From Termitomyces sp. T153 (lineage: Eukaryota; Basidiomycota; Agaricomycetes; Agaricales; Lyophyllaceae), in contig JACKQL020000015.1 of the NCBI GenBank assembly GCA_018296165.2, positions 930,001-994,000 on the forward strand: a stretch of DNA of 64,000 nucleotides. Direction: 5' to 3'. The notes below the pieces were generated by a model. It made no database searches and had not been told where the DNA came from. It saw only the letters and a list, made by a program, of their open reading frames with translations. Shown here piece after piece: positions 1 through 10,419 of this stretch. The translations under genes were made by a program, and so were the position numbers. Numbering within the stretch: position 1 is the first letter of the stretch; each line of letters starts with the position of its first letter.

Positions 1-1283
1 GCTATCTCAGCAGCATCAGTTTATTCCCCTATACCTACATGCTCACCCGCCAACCCTCTAGGCTCTTCTGCGACGTCCGCGCCCACTGCTCTTCCGGCTA
101 ATGCTCTCCTACCTTTGGTGTACTGGTATGGCCATGCTGAGACACGACGCAATCCTCCATTGATGGACAGACTTATTCGTAATCTGGGAGAGAATATCAA
201 GGAGAAGTACGACTATGATGCAGAAGGTATGAGAATTAGTAACTAGAGGTAACTGTGATTGGTCTATTCATTACTTTGAAGCTAGAGTATCAGGTCTTAT
301 CGTGGATACACCCGCGTCATTTGGTGCTGGCACAGGGGCTAGCGACCATCGACATCAACTAATCAAGGCTTGTGTAGAAGCCTTCAAAAGTCCGTTCCTC
401 CCATTTGACCAAGGTCCATTTCTCACTCAACTTTTCAGTCAACGTAATCCTCGTTGTTGGGCACGAAAAACTCAACGTCGAAATGCAACGTACATACGGA
501 TCTCAATTCACAGTGGTCAAGGTCCCAAAGTCTGGTGGCGTACGTATTTGAATTGATTCTTGACTCGTCTCTCTAATCTCTATCTAGGTTGTTGAATTAG
601 ACCACACCTACCGCGAACGTATCCACAACTATCAACTACACACATACATGTATGGGCAAATCCTCACATCCCCCTCCGGAGCAACATCAGCCGTGGCCGG
701 TGGCGAAGCGCTCTCAGAACTTTCATTAGCACCTTCCTCGACAGTCATCAACTTCGATGATCTGACCATCTTCCGAGTCGGCGCCGGTAAGGACGTCTTT
801 CTCCACGACTGTTTTCATGAATCATAAAATCTTCGTAGAGACTATGGCTCCATCCTCTGCGCTTCCAATAGGCGCTACGCGCGTCGTGTCCGAGATGCAG
901 CCTGTTCAGGTAAACCCTTCTCAACCAGGCTCAGGACTGCTTAATGCAGTCCTGGGCATCCTTGCGCCGCCAAACCCCGACGAGAACGAACGTTATGATG
1001 AAGAGATCCTCGATCTCACCGTCACGGGCTTCCTAATAGTGTGCGTACTAATTGCTGCAATAAATCCCCACCTAATTTTGGTCTTCTGCGAATCTTCCCT
1101 GTTCAATTTTACGATGATCATTTACCTCCTTGTTTTGATGATTCGACATGCAATTTTCATGTCTATTCTTATAGCACGAATCTTGATATCTCGCATAAGA
1201 AGATGACTATTCTTGCCCCAAACCAGGGGTCGGTTGTTGGGAAGACTGCCATTGTTGGCAGCTTCGAGTGGCAAGACCAATAG
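1..1283 (+). CDS. CLP1: mRNA cleavage and polyadenylation factor CLP1 (3' part)
   Basis: C-terminal two thirds of the Clp1 polynucleotide-kinase-like subunit of cleavage factor IA, which works in nuclear pre-mRNA 3'-end formation. Six exons can be read: 1-226, 282-389, 439-539, 588-786, 839-1040 and 1175-1283, all with GT-AG introns. Landmarks are the VSGLIVDTPASFG stretch after the first intron, NVILVVGHEKLNVEMQR, the DHTYRERIHNYQLHTYMYG segment, and the family C-terminal domain ending KTAIVGSFEWQDQ. The start and the P-loop region lie left of the window, so ATP binding cannot be judged here. The 134-bp last intron is long compared with its neighbours. Identification rests on family-typical sequence through all six exons and is firm. 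Confidence 0.93.
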
Positions 1284-1975
1284 TCGGATGGGAAGTCTTA
1301 TAAATCGAATGTGATGAATTTGACAAAACTAGATGGATGGATACGATGTTTACGGCCCAGCAGATTTAACGACGCATGTGCTACTGTTCTACATGAAACT
1401 ATCTCCTGTGTCATGCCAGATAATTACCAGGAGTGTGAGATTTAGAAAAGATTCGTGACTTCGGCCAACCGCATAAACCACGTAAGGTCGACAACTAGTT
1501 GGAGGGATTCCGCGATTTCACGCTGTTGTCGGGACAAGCTTTTGAACAAGAATATTGGTAGTATACTTGAGATCTGAGATGGCCCCGTAGGAAAGCGACG
1601 GTTATAAACAGCCTTTTTCTGACTGCGCAGGGAGGAACTTATCAGCGCAGATTTCGATTATAACAAAGGAATGGGTAACATGTCCATTTGTCCTATCATC
1701 TTGTACTCTGGTCGAGATTTACTGAGGAGATACACGTACTGCATCATGGCATAGGACGTCAAATTGCCATCCTATCGATTGCATACGCCTTGGCCGGATC
1801 TTCAGTAACGTGTCTGTTCACATGCATGCATAGACTACCAGTAGGTGCAGAGAGTTTCCCAAAGGCAGAATGGATGGTCATCGATGGACGTAAACAAGAG
1901 ACAACGGTGGCTGTGTTTTTCTCTGTTGACTTGGACTGTGTTTTCTTGGGCTGCAAGGCGCGGACAACGTCTGCC
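1284..1975. other. intergenic, CLP1 3' flank and mS38 promoter side
   Basis: About 690 bp between two genes on the same strand. An open frame runs through it into the mS38 start, but its translation upstream of 1976 has no recognisable content. I see no repeat or RNA gene. Confidence 0.5.
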
Positions 1976-2921
1976 ATGTCTGCCTTTGCCCGTTTCCTCC
2001 GTCCGCTCCCAAGTTCGTCTAGAGCGTATTCCTCCTTCTTTTCCTCCAGGTCTGGAGGCGGCGGGCGCTATTTCACCTCGGCCAAGGTCCCCAAAGTCGT
2101 CGTCGCTTCGAAAGCTGCTGCTCCAAAGGCTGAACCCTCCACTGAAACTACGTCAGATGCTGCACAGGCATCCGCGACGAATGGGAATGCGAACGCTGCT
2201 GATAAGCCCTCAGTGGCTTCTTCACAGACCTCATCGGCGTCTTCCGCGGCTGCATCTGAAGCTCCAACTACAGAAGGAACACATACAAGCAATACCACAT
2301 CTGAGGCATTCAGAAACTTGCTTTCCTTACGACAACAACCTCATCCGGCAGTGAATCCAAAAGACTTCAAACTGCACCAATTCTTTTCCCTGCACCGACC
2401 CCTGCTCCTCCTCTCGCGGCCCCACTCCATCTTCGAGTCTGCCAATGCCTCTTCGTTCCTCCCGGACGAAGTCAATGCTGAGACATACACTACGACCCCT
2501 CAGTGGCTATTTGACGATTTTCCCGAAGCAACAGCGGACGCGGATGCTGCCGCCGCACGTCAGCTCACAAGAGCAATAACGATGAGTCATGCCGGTGCTG
2601 CAGTTTCGTGGGAACAGACGCTCCGCCGCCTTGGACTTGACGTTGACAAAGATCGTATTGAGATGCAGGAGAAGTTGGATAAGGAATGGCGGGAAGTTTT
2701 GATGGACAGTACGAAAAGGAAGAGAAGAAAGAAGATGAAGAAGCATAAGTTAGTCCTTCTTGAAACCATTTATCTGTGCAAGATGACTAAATCTACTTTT
2801 TTCCAAGGCTGAAGAAGCGAAGAAAGGTACTTCTCTGTCCTTCGTGATTTTTCGGAGCGACTACTGACGAATTCACCACTACCAGGCGACTCGTGCTCAG
2901 CGTATAAAGATTGGACGGTGA
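1976..2921 (+). CDS. mitochondrial small ribosomal subunit protein mS38 (Cox24/AURKAIP1 family)
   Basis: Mitochondrial ribosomal small-subunit protein; in yeast the homologue Cox24/Qri5 is also needed for COX1 expression. Exons 1976-2748, 2808-2826 and 2886-2921. The middle exon is only 19 nt. The start at 1976 gives a typical Arg/Ser-rich mitochondrial presequence (MSAFARFLRPLPSSSRAY). A long Ala/Ser/Thr-rich low-complexity stretch follows, and only the last ~35 residues are family-specific: DSTKRKRRKKMKKHKL joined across two introns to KKRRKATRAQRIKIGR. The open frame extends upstream to 1688, but that part has no signature and would hide the presequence, so 1976 is preferred. The C-terminal basic motif makes the call secure. 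Confidence 0.88.
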
Positions 2922-3441
2922 TGCAGGTATTATTTGCTAGCTCATCCATCGTCATAGGCATCAACAGATGGTGTTTGTGATAATAATTTTGATGTTTGAA
3001 TTGAATCGATATCTTTTGCCCATCTCACAGTATTCATCATCCTTTTGACGGCTTGAATTACTGTCACTGTCAATATTCAGCGCCCAACGTTCATCCTCGT
3101 CCGCGTTGTGTCGCTGGACCCATCTGCCAATGCCATCTCCTTGATCAACGTTAGTAGACGTCTTCGTCTGTACATTCAACTTTGTACATATTTCAGAACC
3201 CGGCTAATCTGCAATAGTCGTAAGAACGCTTCTGTTCATACGCCATGTATTTGCTTCAGTGATTCGGTCTCCATGGAAAGATGAAATTTAATTTTATAAC
3301 TATACTATGATAAGGTAATTCGTGTATGTACTGAACAAACGTATAAGTCAACTTGTCAATCTAGATAATATGATAGCTTACAAAACTTGAGGTAACTCTG
3401 GATTACATGGAGGAAGTGACTAACAAAGAAAGAAAAGAACC
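2922..3441. other. intergenic between convergent genes
   Basis: 520 bp of AT-rich DNA holding the two facing 3' UTRs. Two short minus-strand open frames here have no coding character. Nothing else is seen. Confidence 0.5.
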
Positions 3442-5454
3442 CTAGGCCGCAGGTTGACCGAAAACCCGAGTAATCCGCATGGGCCGTTCAACAGAATCAG
3501 CAGGGCCAGTCCATCGTTCACCGCCCGCTGAACTACGGTGTAGCCCTAACACACGGCGCATTACATTCCTTTGCGCTGCCGTTTGGATTGGAAATGCCCC
3601 TGTACTTCGAGTCTCAGGAACAGGAGCAGCCTCACCTCCACTGTCGTGGACCCCGGTACGGTTCAACCAAGGAGTTTGCAGCACCGCTGCCGTCATGGTG
3701 CTTCTCCTTCGGCTCGATCCGAAAGGGACGTGTGCGGCATCGGCAGCAGCAGCAGCAGCGACCTGGCGAAGAATCGAAGAGGCTCTGGGACTCGCGCTCA
3801 CCTCTGCTAGTGGCGAGATGCTACCGCTAGCTCCCACCCGGTGGCCCCCACCCCCCGACATAAACTCCAAGTCAATCACCTGAGGCATACTAGTTGACAT
3901 GGCAAGCACAAGATCAGCTCCCGTGCGGCCTGTAACGAAATGTGCTTCGGTCGGAGCACTTGTCGAGGCTTCCGGGTGTTCCCAATGAGATGCGCTGCCT
4001 GAAACCGTCATAGGCTGGGCCAGCGAAGTCGTCGCACGTACGCGAGGAATCTTTATCTTATAGTCTGCGGCTGATACAACAGGCGCTTCGATCCGCGTGG
4101 CATCCGAGTCTGAGGTTGTCTCGATCCCCACCACTGTGTTTGACAGTAGCGAATTCAATCTCGAATAAGCCTTTAAGTAATTAGCCGATGATAGCCAGTC
4201 AGGACGTCTGCAACTTACTTCGGGCGTGGAATTAGATCGACTCGGAGTCCCAGGTTCGGTGATGTGTGGAGGGTTTCTGGGCGAACGAGTACTACTACCA
4301 GGTGATGGTGCAGCTGTCGGTATTGTACTACTCCGCACACCTAGATCTTGTGCAAAAGGCAGAAAGGTAAAGTACGAAATGGCGGCGACATCAGGTTTTA
4401 TCGTGCTTGAAGGCTCCATACTAATGCCTGAAGATTCTTTCGCGGTAACTAGTTCCGGCTCGTCCTGTGGCAGAGGAATTGAATATGGAAAATCGTCATC
4501 GATTTGTGTGACATGTGCGTCGGTGGCGCTCGGTGGGGTAGAGGGCGGTGGGGGTGAGTCTGTGGCGAGAGGGGTCGCAGGGTCACTCTGAGGGGTGGAA
4601 CTTTGGCAAGACGGGGATGACGGCTCTGGGAAGGAGTTGATTTGGTAATTAGATATTGCCACAGGTATTGATGGCGCCACGATAACAGGGTCCGCGTTCG
4701 GGTAGAATATGGGATCATCCCGCCGCGTCATGACCGAAACGGATGAAGAGGGAACGAGCGCATCCTGCTGCACATCTGCATTTGAAGCCGGAAGTACGGA
4801 ATTCGGTTCTTGTGATTGCGATACACGTCGTTCGACTTGTATGGCATGGATCACGACGTTTCGCTGGTTTTCGCGAAGAGTGTGTCGAAGGCTCTTCCTA
4901 AGGTAGATTGTGACTGAAAAAAGGAAGAGACCGGCAATCGCACTGAGAGCTGGCAATATTTGATATGCGCCTCTCCATGACTTCTTTGGCAGGGAATACG
5001 AGTCGACGTGAGGCGATGAGAGTTGAGCGCATGAGCAGATTGATGGTACAGGAGATGGAAATGGGTATCTTGAAGGTGTATAATTCGATGGAGATTCAGG
5101 AAAAAGTACTTCATAAAATAAAGCATGGTTTCCTGTGTAGAAGTCGAGGGCGTTGATAACCTTGAACAAAAACGACCCTTCCAAACTCTCGCGGACATGC
5201 TTGATGTGTGGGTGGCGCATCTTCGTCACAATGAACAGTGTGCCTACAAGGCCAACGATAATAGCATATAGGTTGATGTACATCCTCGTTTCGTTCGCTT
5301 TGGAGAGAATGTGTCGTTTCCAGCGTGCGGGCGGATTCCTGGTGAAGACATGAAAAGGACGATCTGAGTCGCGTTTGAAACAAGCTGGGCCACGTGAAGG
5401 AAAGTACAAATCACATGTCAAGATTACTACAATTAATCGACGCGTTCGAAGCAA
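3442..5454 (-). CDS. hypothetical two-helix membrane protein with long disordered tail
   Basis: Unrecognised protein of up to 670 residues. Two hydrophobic segments are visible, about residues 58-77 (YAIIVGLVGTLFIV) and 165-184 (ILPALSAIAGLFLFSVTIYL), separated by a roughly 85-residue probably extracytosolic loop. The remaining ~480 residues are rich in Ser, Pro and Thr with an Ala run, and look disordered and cytosolic. The open frame begins 21 bp from the stop of the next gene. The internal Met at 5283, just before the first helix, is therefore a plausible true start. A 48-nt stretch at 4218-4171 has GTAAGT, a CTAAT branch-like site and AAAG and keeps the frame, so it is probably an intron hidden inside the open frame. 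No function can be assigned. Confidence 0.6.
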   Translation of the reverse strand: MLRTRRLIVVILTCDLYFPSRGPACFKRDSDRPFHVFTRNPPARWKRHILSKANETRMYINLYAIIVGLVGTLFIVTKMRHPHIKHVRESLEGSFLFKVINALDFYTGNHALFYEVLFPESPSNYTPSRYPFPSPVPSICSCAQLSSPHVDSYSLPKKSWRGAYQILPALSAIAGLFLFSVTIYLRKSLRHTLRENQRNVVIHAIQVERRVSQSQEPNSVLPASNADVQQDALVPSSSVSVMTRRDDPIFYPNADPVIVAPSIPVAISNYQINSFPEPSSPSCQSSTPQSDPATPLATDSPPPPSTPPSATDAHVTQIDDDFPYSIPLPQDEPELVTAKESSGISMEPSSTIKPDVAAISYFTFLPFAQDLGVRSSTIPTAAPSPGSSTRSPRNPPHITEPGTPSRSNSTPEVSCRRPDWLSSANYLKAYSRLNSLLSNTVVGIETTSDSDATRIEAPVVSAADYKIKIPRVRATTSLAQPMTVSGSASHWEHPEASTSAPTEAHFVTGRTGADLVLAMSTSMPQVIDLEFMSGGGGHRVGASGSISPLAEVSASPRASSILRQVAAAAAADAAHVPFGSSRRRSTMTAAVLQTPWLNRTGVHDSGGEAAPVPETRSTGAFPIQTAAQRNVMRRVLGLHRSSAGGERWTGPADSVERPMRITRVFGQPAA

Positions 5455-5475
5455 GCCGAAGACAAGGACCAGAGC

Positions 5476-6866
5476 TCAAGTGACAGTGACAATCTCCCCT
5501 CTCCCGTCCTTTAGAATAACCAACTCACACTCGATCTTCTCTCCTGTATCAAGACAAACCACGTCTGTCGGATCCGTACTACTGATCCGAATCTGGCGCT
5601 TCTCAAAGAACGATCTGCCAAGGACGACGTCAAAGTGGGGCTCTTCTGCGAGAAATACACCAATCAGAGTCGGCTGAGGAGTTGGTGGTGCTGCGTGTGA
5701 TTGAGCTGGTGCATCAGGGTGGGTGCTCATGGAGGATGAGGATTTGAGGGTTATAGGCCACGTTCCAATGTTGACTAATCCACCGTATCCATAGTGTCCA
5801 GGTGCAGCGTCTTTTGGAATAAATCCATGTTTGATGGCAAACTTTCTAGATATGTAAACGTGCCGATAGCCAGCTCGTAGAAGCATTCGAACTATACTTC
5901 ATACTGAGCAAGAAATAATGAATAGGAGGATGAGGAGTCGCACCATTCTGAACAGGTCCAATACTCCCCATTACAGTACGAACTCCATTTTCGCCGTGAA
6001 ACTTCTCGAAATCCTTCTTATGTTTAGGAGTTCCATCATCTTCGTCATGTCGACCATTGTTACTGCTTGCTCGTCGACTGCCCTTCGTTCGTTGTGACCT
6101 CCTTGAATGTGTTGACGGCGCTGGCGAGGAACGACGTGCATTTGGTCGATAAAGGTAGTACGAAGGATTATGATAATCATCAGGCCCCGGGAGTGGTGCA
6201 GCAGGATTGTGTAGGTGAAGTGTCGGAGTATGGACAGGCAATGGATGAGACTTGTTACTGTCGGTGGTAGCAGAGGGTGTAGGCGTTGGAGTCGCTGCAG
6301 CTGCAGGGAGATGCTGCCTCCACGCGAATATGGTGTAATCAGAATCTGAACCATAAAGTGAGTAAAATGCACTGAACGAGTTGACATACATATATACCGT
6401 CATCGAGGTTCCATATTGAATCATTGAATTCGTATTTCAGCCATCCAGGACCTACGCGTTCGCCGTGATATGACGTGTGTGTTTTTCTGCTGAGAGTATC
6501 ATAAAGAGAGTGCAGTGACTCTTGTGTAACTGAATGAAACAGTATGTGTCAGTCCAAACTCAAGTTCATTTGACGATAAAGCTGCTAGTATGGTGATAAA
6601 CTTTGCACGCTTACATGAGTGAACGATGGCGAACGAGGAAGATGGAGTATGTATGTTGAGAATCGCAGGGGCTGTAGACATTCGTCCCCGTCGAGGTGCT
6701 CGTCTATGAAGTAGTTGATCAGAACGGCCCGCGGTTTACCGGATTTGTGGGGTTTACCCGAAAGTTGGTTTGCCGCGGTACATAGCGCCACTTTGTCAAC
6801 ATCGAATTCAATTTTCCGAGGTACTTCCCTCGAATCAATATGGCCCGATTGATTTTGCTTTGACAT
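5476..6866 (-). CDS. conserved fungal protein with degenerate retropepsin-like domain
   Basis: Four exons: 6866-6615, 6518-6398, 6345-5944 and 5891-5476. The second part reads SLYDTLSRKTHTSYHG...GPGWLKYEFNDSIWNLDDDSDYTIFAWRQ, then a Ser/Pro/His-rich linker. The C-terminal domain has VRMLLRAGYRHVYISRKFAIKHGFIP and later FDVVLGRSFF, ending CELVILKDGRGEIVTVT. The layout resembles retropepsin-like domains (a DSG/DTG loop followed by a FIS-type strand, then D-V-V-L-G), but the catalytic D-T/S-G is replaced by R-A-G. I infer a non-catalytic fold. Family membership beyond conserved fungal protein is unknown to me. The exon 2 acceptor was chosen because it is the only AG giving the conserved reading frame. 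Confidence 0.72.
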
Positions 6867-8517
6867 ATTATTTTACTCCGGTTCCTATCTAATTTTCAAG
6901 GTTTCTCTCAGCGACGATTTTCGCTAAACTCTATGGGTACTATCATGCAAGTCCCCAAGACATTAGAATTTTAGCAAAAATCGACTTGATGTACAGATTT
7001 GATGGGTATCACTGGAGGAATCCGCCGGACAGTGATGATTACAGATGCCAATCAAGACAGATATTCGATGAGAAAACTGATGGAATGGAACAGCTGTCTA
7101 CTGACATTAAGCATCTGTCTTCAATGAATGCCCAGTATGGCTATGCAGTTTTTCAGACCAGGGTAAAAAAAAGACACTTACTCAAAAGCATCTGCACGAG
7201 CAGAGAGAACCATACCAATTAATATCAACTTGTCTACTTCCTTCTTGCTAGCAGCGTTCCAATTTTGTAAACCTTCAAACCTTCGCGTAAGAACTACAGT
7301 GAGCTGTTGCCGGAGGGGAAGTCGAAGGCTCTTGAGAGGATTGAAGCAGTCCAGAGTGGAGATACTGCTTAGAACTACTTCGACATTCGCCGAATTCTGT
7401 AGTACATACGAGGATAGGACTATATAAGGTGCGAATCTGACATTGCCACGGATTGAAAGGTCTTTCTGTTGATACGGCCGGGAGTCCCCAAGGTGATTTC
7501 TTTGCAAAAACGTTCAAGTCATGCCTACAATACTAATCAAAGCAGTAGCGAGAAAACACCATAACGACGTCGTCCATGGTGTAATCCGCGAAGATTGTCT
7601 GCATCTAAAAGTTCGGAGCCACTGGAGCCACTGGTGGATATGGTGGAACCGCCTGCCTGAAAACGTATGGTTTAGAAAGTCTCTTAATTTAAGACAGACG
7701 TTGATGATTTCAGATACAATCGAACTAAGGACGTGATCAGTTGCAAACGGTGACGGTGAAGGTAAATTTTAGCTATTATGGGACCATGCGCTTATGACCA
7801 TGACTTGGACATTCTCACGTGAAATACCATGAGAAGGGGTGGCATCATCTTGGTGTCCACCCAGGAGACATCCTTCAAAGATGAACGAAAATTTGCCTTG
7901 TTGACTTCCATCTGGCTCTGCGGGCCCAGGATTCCTCAATCCTCAATCCTGCGCAGACAATTTCTACAAGGATTGATCTATGCACACATGGTATATAACC
8001 TGAGGGATTATTGTGAAGTTCAATTTGGATGTAACCCGTATTCTAGAGATTCTTGTTGCCAGTGACTGCCTCGAAATATACCGCTGCTCTCCATTTCAGT
8101 TCGCCAAGCGCCATATAGCAGCACGTCGGAACGACGACGAGTCCCTTGTTTCTAGCTTCATCGTATCTTCTAAAAGCATCAAGTGGTGATGATAATCTCT
8201 ATCCATCTCCCCGTTATACCTCAACTATGACCTCTGTGCTTTTTTGATGCAACCCTGGTTCTTATAGGACCTGATGGTGATTGTGAAATCATTAATATCT
8301 ATTAGCAAAGTTAAAGATTATTCAACCGATCCGATGACAACAGGAGACAGCGGCAAGGGATGCACATCGAGTTTCAAACACCCCGTGCCAAATTGAGGAA
8401 AGATGGGATTTAGTGATCACCATATTGTACGTAGTAGGAAAAAGGTACACAAATTACACAAGAGGAGTAGTGGTGGTGGTAGTTACCGGCGTGGTCCGCA
8501 TGCGAACACGGATGAGA
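6867..8517. other. long intergenic region, mostly featureless
   Basis: About 1.65 kb between the retropepsin-like gene and UBC9. Apart from a possible small coding remnant on the minus strand (7178-7507, listed separately), I see no repeat, RNA gene or conserved protein reading. Confidence 0.45.
7178..7507 (-). CDS. unrecognised short reading frame, possible gene remnant
   Basis: A 109-codon frame whose second half (LPLRQQLTVVLTRRFEGLQNW followed by an acidic/basic helix-like stretch) looks protein-like rather than random. It ends at a GTAAGT that could be a splice donor after codon ADAFE. I cannot find a convincing partner exon on either side and do not recognise the family. It may be a decayed gene, an exon of an unmodelled gene, or chance. 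Confidence 0.25.
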   Translation of the reverse strand: MQRNHLGDSRPYQQKDLSIRGNVRFAPYIVLSSYVLQNSANVEVVLSSISTLDCFNPLKSLRLPLRQQLTVVLTRRFEGLQNWNAASKKEVDKLILIGMVLSARADAFE

Positions 8518-9579
8518 TTACTTGGGGATATTTTCACGGGCTTGTTGACGAATTCGTCTCCTAGAAGGCATATGTCTCAGTGAGGCGACGCAGCGGTTGA
8601 ATAATCCAATTTACTCGTAAGCAGTCTTGTCATTCCTAAGGTATCATCAATTGTCAAAAATCACAGATAGTGGATCAAGGACGTACTTGAACATAGTATA
8701 AGCATCACTCTGAGCAGGATCGTTCACATTTGGGTCATCCAAAAGGTCCTGAATACCAAGCAAAATCTAACGAGCAGCTTAACGGAAGCAGAGCAACAGA
8801 TGGGTAATGCGAGTACGTACCTGTTTGATTGTGATAGCAGGCTTCCATGACTTCTCTTCATCCAAGATGGAAAGGCAAACTGTACCAGACGGGTACACGT
8901 TGGGGTGGAATAGTGGGGGAGTAAATTTGCCTATCAAAGCAGTATCAGTGAGTTGCCAAGAAAGACGTAGTGAACTAGTAGACATTTGGGTGGCTTTGAC
9001 GGGTAGTCTAGTAAGCCAGAGACAGTTATCAACGTTGCAACAGCAGCAAATGGCGTCAACGCACCTTCCGGGAAGTTCATGACAAGCTTATAGAGACCAC
9101 CTTCCCATGGTGTCTACGAGATAAGGTATTAGCGTCCAGTCTTATACGGAGAGTAATCTAAAACGGATTGAAACACCCTGGGAAGACACCGGAATGGTGT
9201 CCAATGTCGAAGGCAAAACGACACGACTACACGAAACAAAAGGAATGAAACTTACACCAGCTTTCCCTGGGATTCCAACTTCCCATTCCATGAGATTCAT
9301 TGAGCCGTCAGGGGATTTCGAAGGTTTCGCGTAAAAGCCCTGTCACACGCCTCGTTAGTTATGAACGCGCTGATGACCCATTTCGTCCGCTAGAGGCTCC
9401 ATTTTGCAGTTTAGCGCATACGGCGCGTCGTGATGTTGCCCACTACCTCGGAGTCCCCTTTCCTCCACGAATGAAACGCATGGAGATGAGTGAGAGTAAG
9501 GTTGAGTACTCACGAATGGATGATCTTTACGCCATTGTTTGCGCTCCTCCGCGAGACGTGGCCTGCAGATACCTGACAT
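8518..9579 (-). CDS. UBC9: SUMO-conjugating enzyme UBC9 (E2)
   Basis: Accepts SUMO from the E1 and transfers it to substrate lysines, mainly in the nucleus. Eight exons reconstruct a full-length E2: 9579-9514, 9339-9256, 9113-9065, 9007-8984, 8930-8821, 8766-8687, 8635-8615 and 8560-8518. The N-terminus [22 protein letters not shown] is UBC9-specific. The active-site cysteine lies in [21 protein letters not shown], followed by the UBC9-type [19 protein letters not shown]. The C-terminus reads [13 protein letters not shown] only if a final intron (8614-8561) is removed; otherwise the frame stops seven residues after MFK. Two exons are only 24 and 21 nt. No key residue is missing. Confidence 0.95.
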
Positions 9580-10419
9580 TTCTAAGTGATAGCGTGGGGG
9601 AAGGAAAAGTGAGAGCGTGTCTGTCTAGGTTTCCTTTTGATTTGCAGCGCCATTCGACTCGAAGTCCGATTCAATGTGCTTAGTCAGCATCGGGGTCAGT
9701 CCAATGTACTCCACTTATCTTCTTTCTCTCGACTGTCATTTGCATGTCTGCTGTCTCTGTCGAATTCCAGAAAACTTGACTGAAGGGAGATGTAGTACGT
9801 ATACGCATGAACCTACTGACACTATTTTCCCAAATAATTACCTTGTGTCACTCTAAGCGCTTAGACTAGAATCTCGATTGTCTCTGGAACACGCTGAGTC
9901 TTCCGGAGAAGGGCTGATTCGCTGTGATTTCAGTACGTTCCTACATTACAGCATTGTTTTCAATACAATCCGTTAGATTCAAAAACCAGGAGATTACTTC
10001 ACGAGTGTTTGCTGCAGCGCTTTCTTCAGGAACCAGGTTGATCGGAATGGCAGATAAAGTCCGTTAGTTCCAGATTTTCACACAAACCCGATTTCCGAGA
10101 GGTGGCGTGGACAAACTTACGTATCGCAGTATATTGCTCGCAGGAGAGTCAATATGACTGAACTTAATCATGCAATGACCCCGAGGAGACTTTTACTTTA
10201 TCTATTTTCTGAGTCATCACTCATGATAACATTTACTCTATACCATTCATGGTGAGGGATAGTTCGCTGAGTCACCTACAGAATGATGCCGTAAAAGGTA
10301 GTACTTGAAAATTTGTTAATGCGCGGGTGATACGTTGCACCAGACACCGTAGCTCAATTCGGACCCACTCAGGTTGATTACGAGAATTTATGCGAAATAC
10401 GAGATAACGAAGTTAATAT
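9580..10419. other. intergenic, UBC9 promoter side
   Basis: 840 bp between UBC9 and the 3' end of the SAC gene. Open frames here have no coding character. No repeats were noticed. Confidence 0.5.

Noticed and set aside
1688..1975. N-terminal extension of mS38 to 1688
   Set aside because: No conserved content, and it would bury the mitochondrial presequence starting at 1976.
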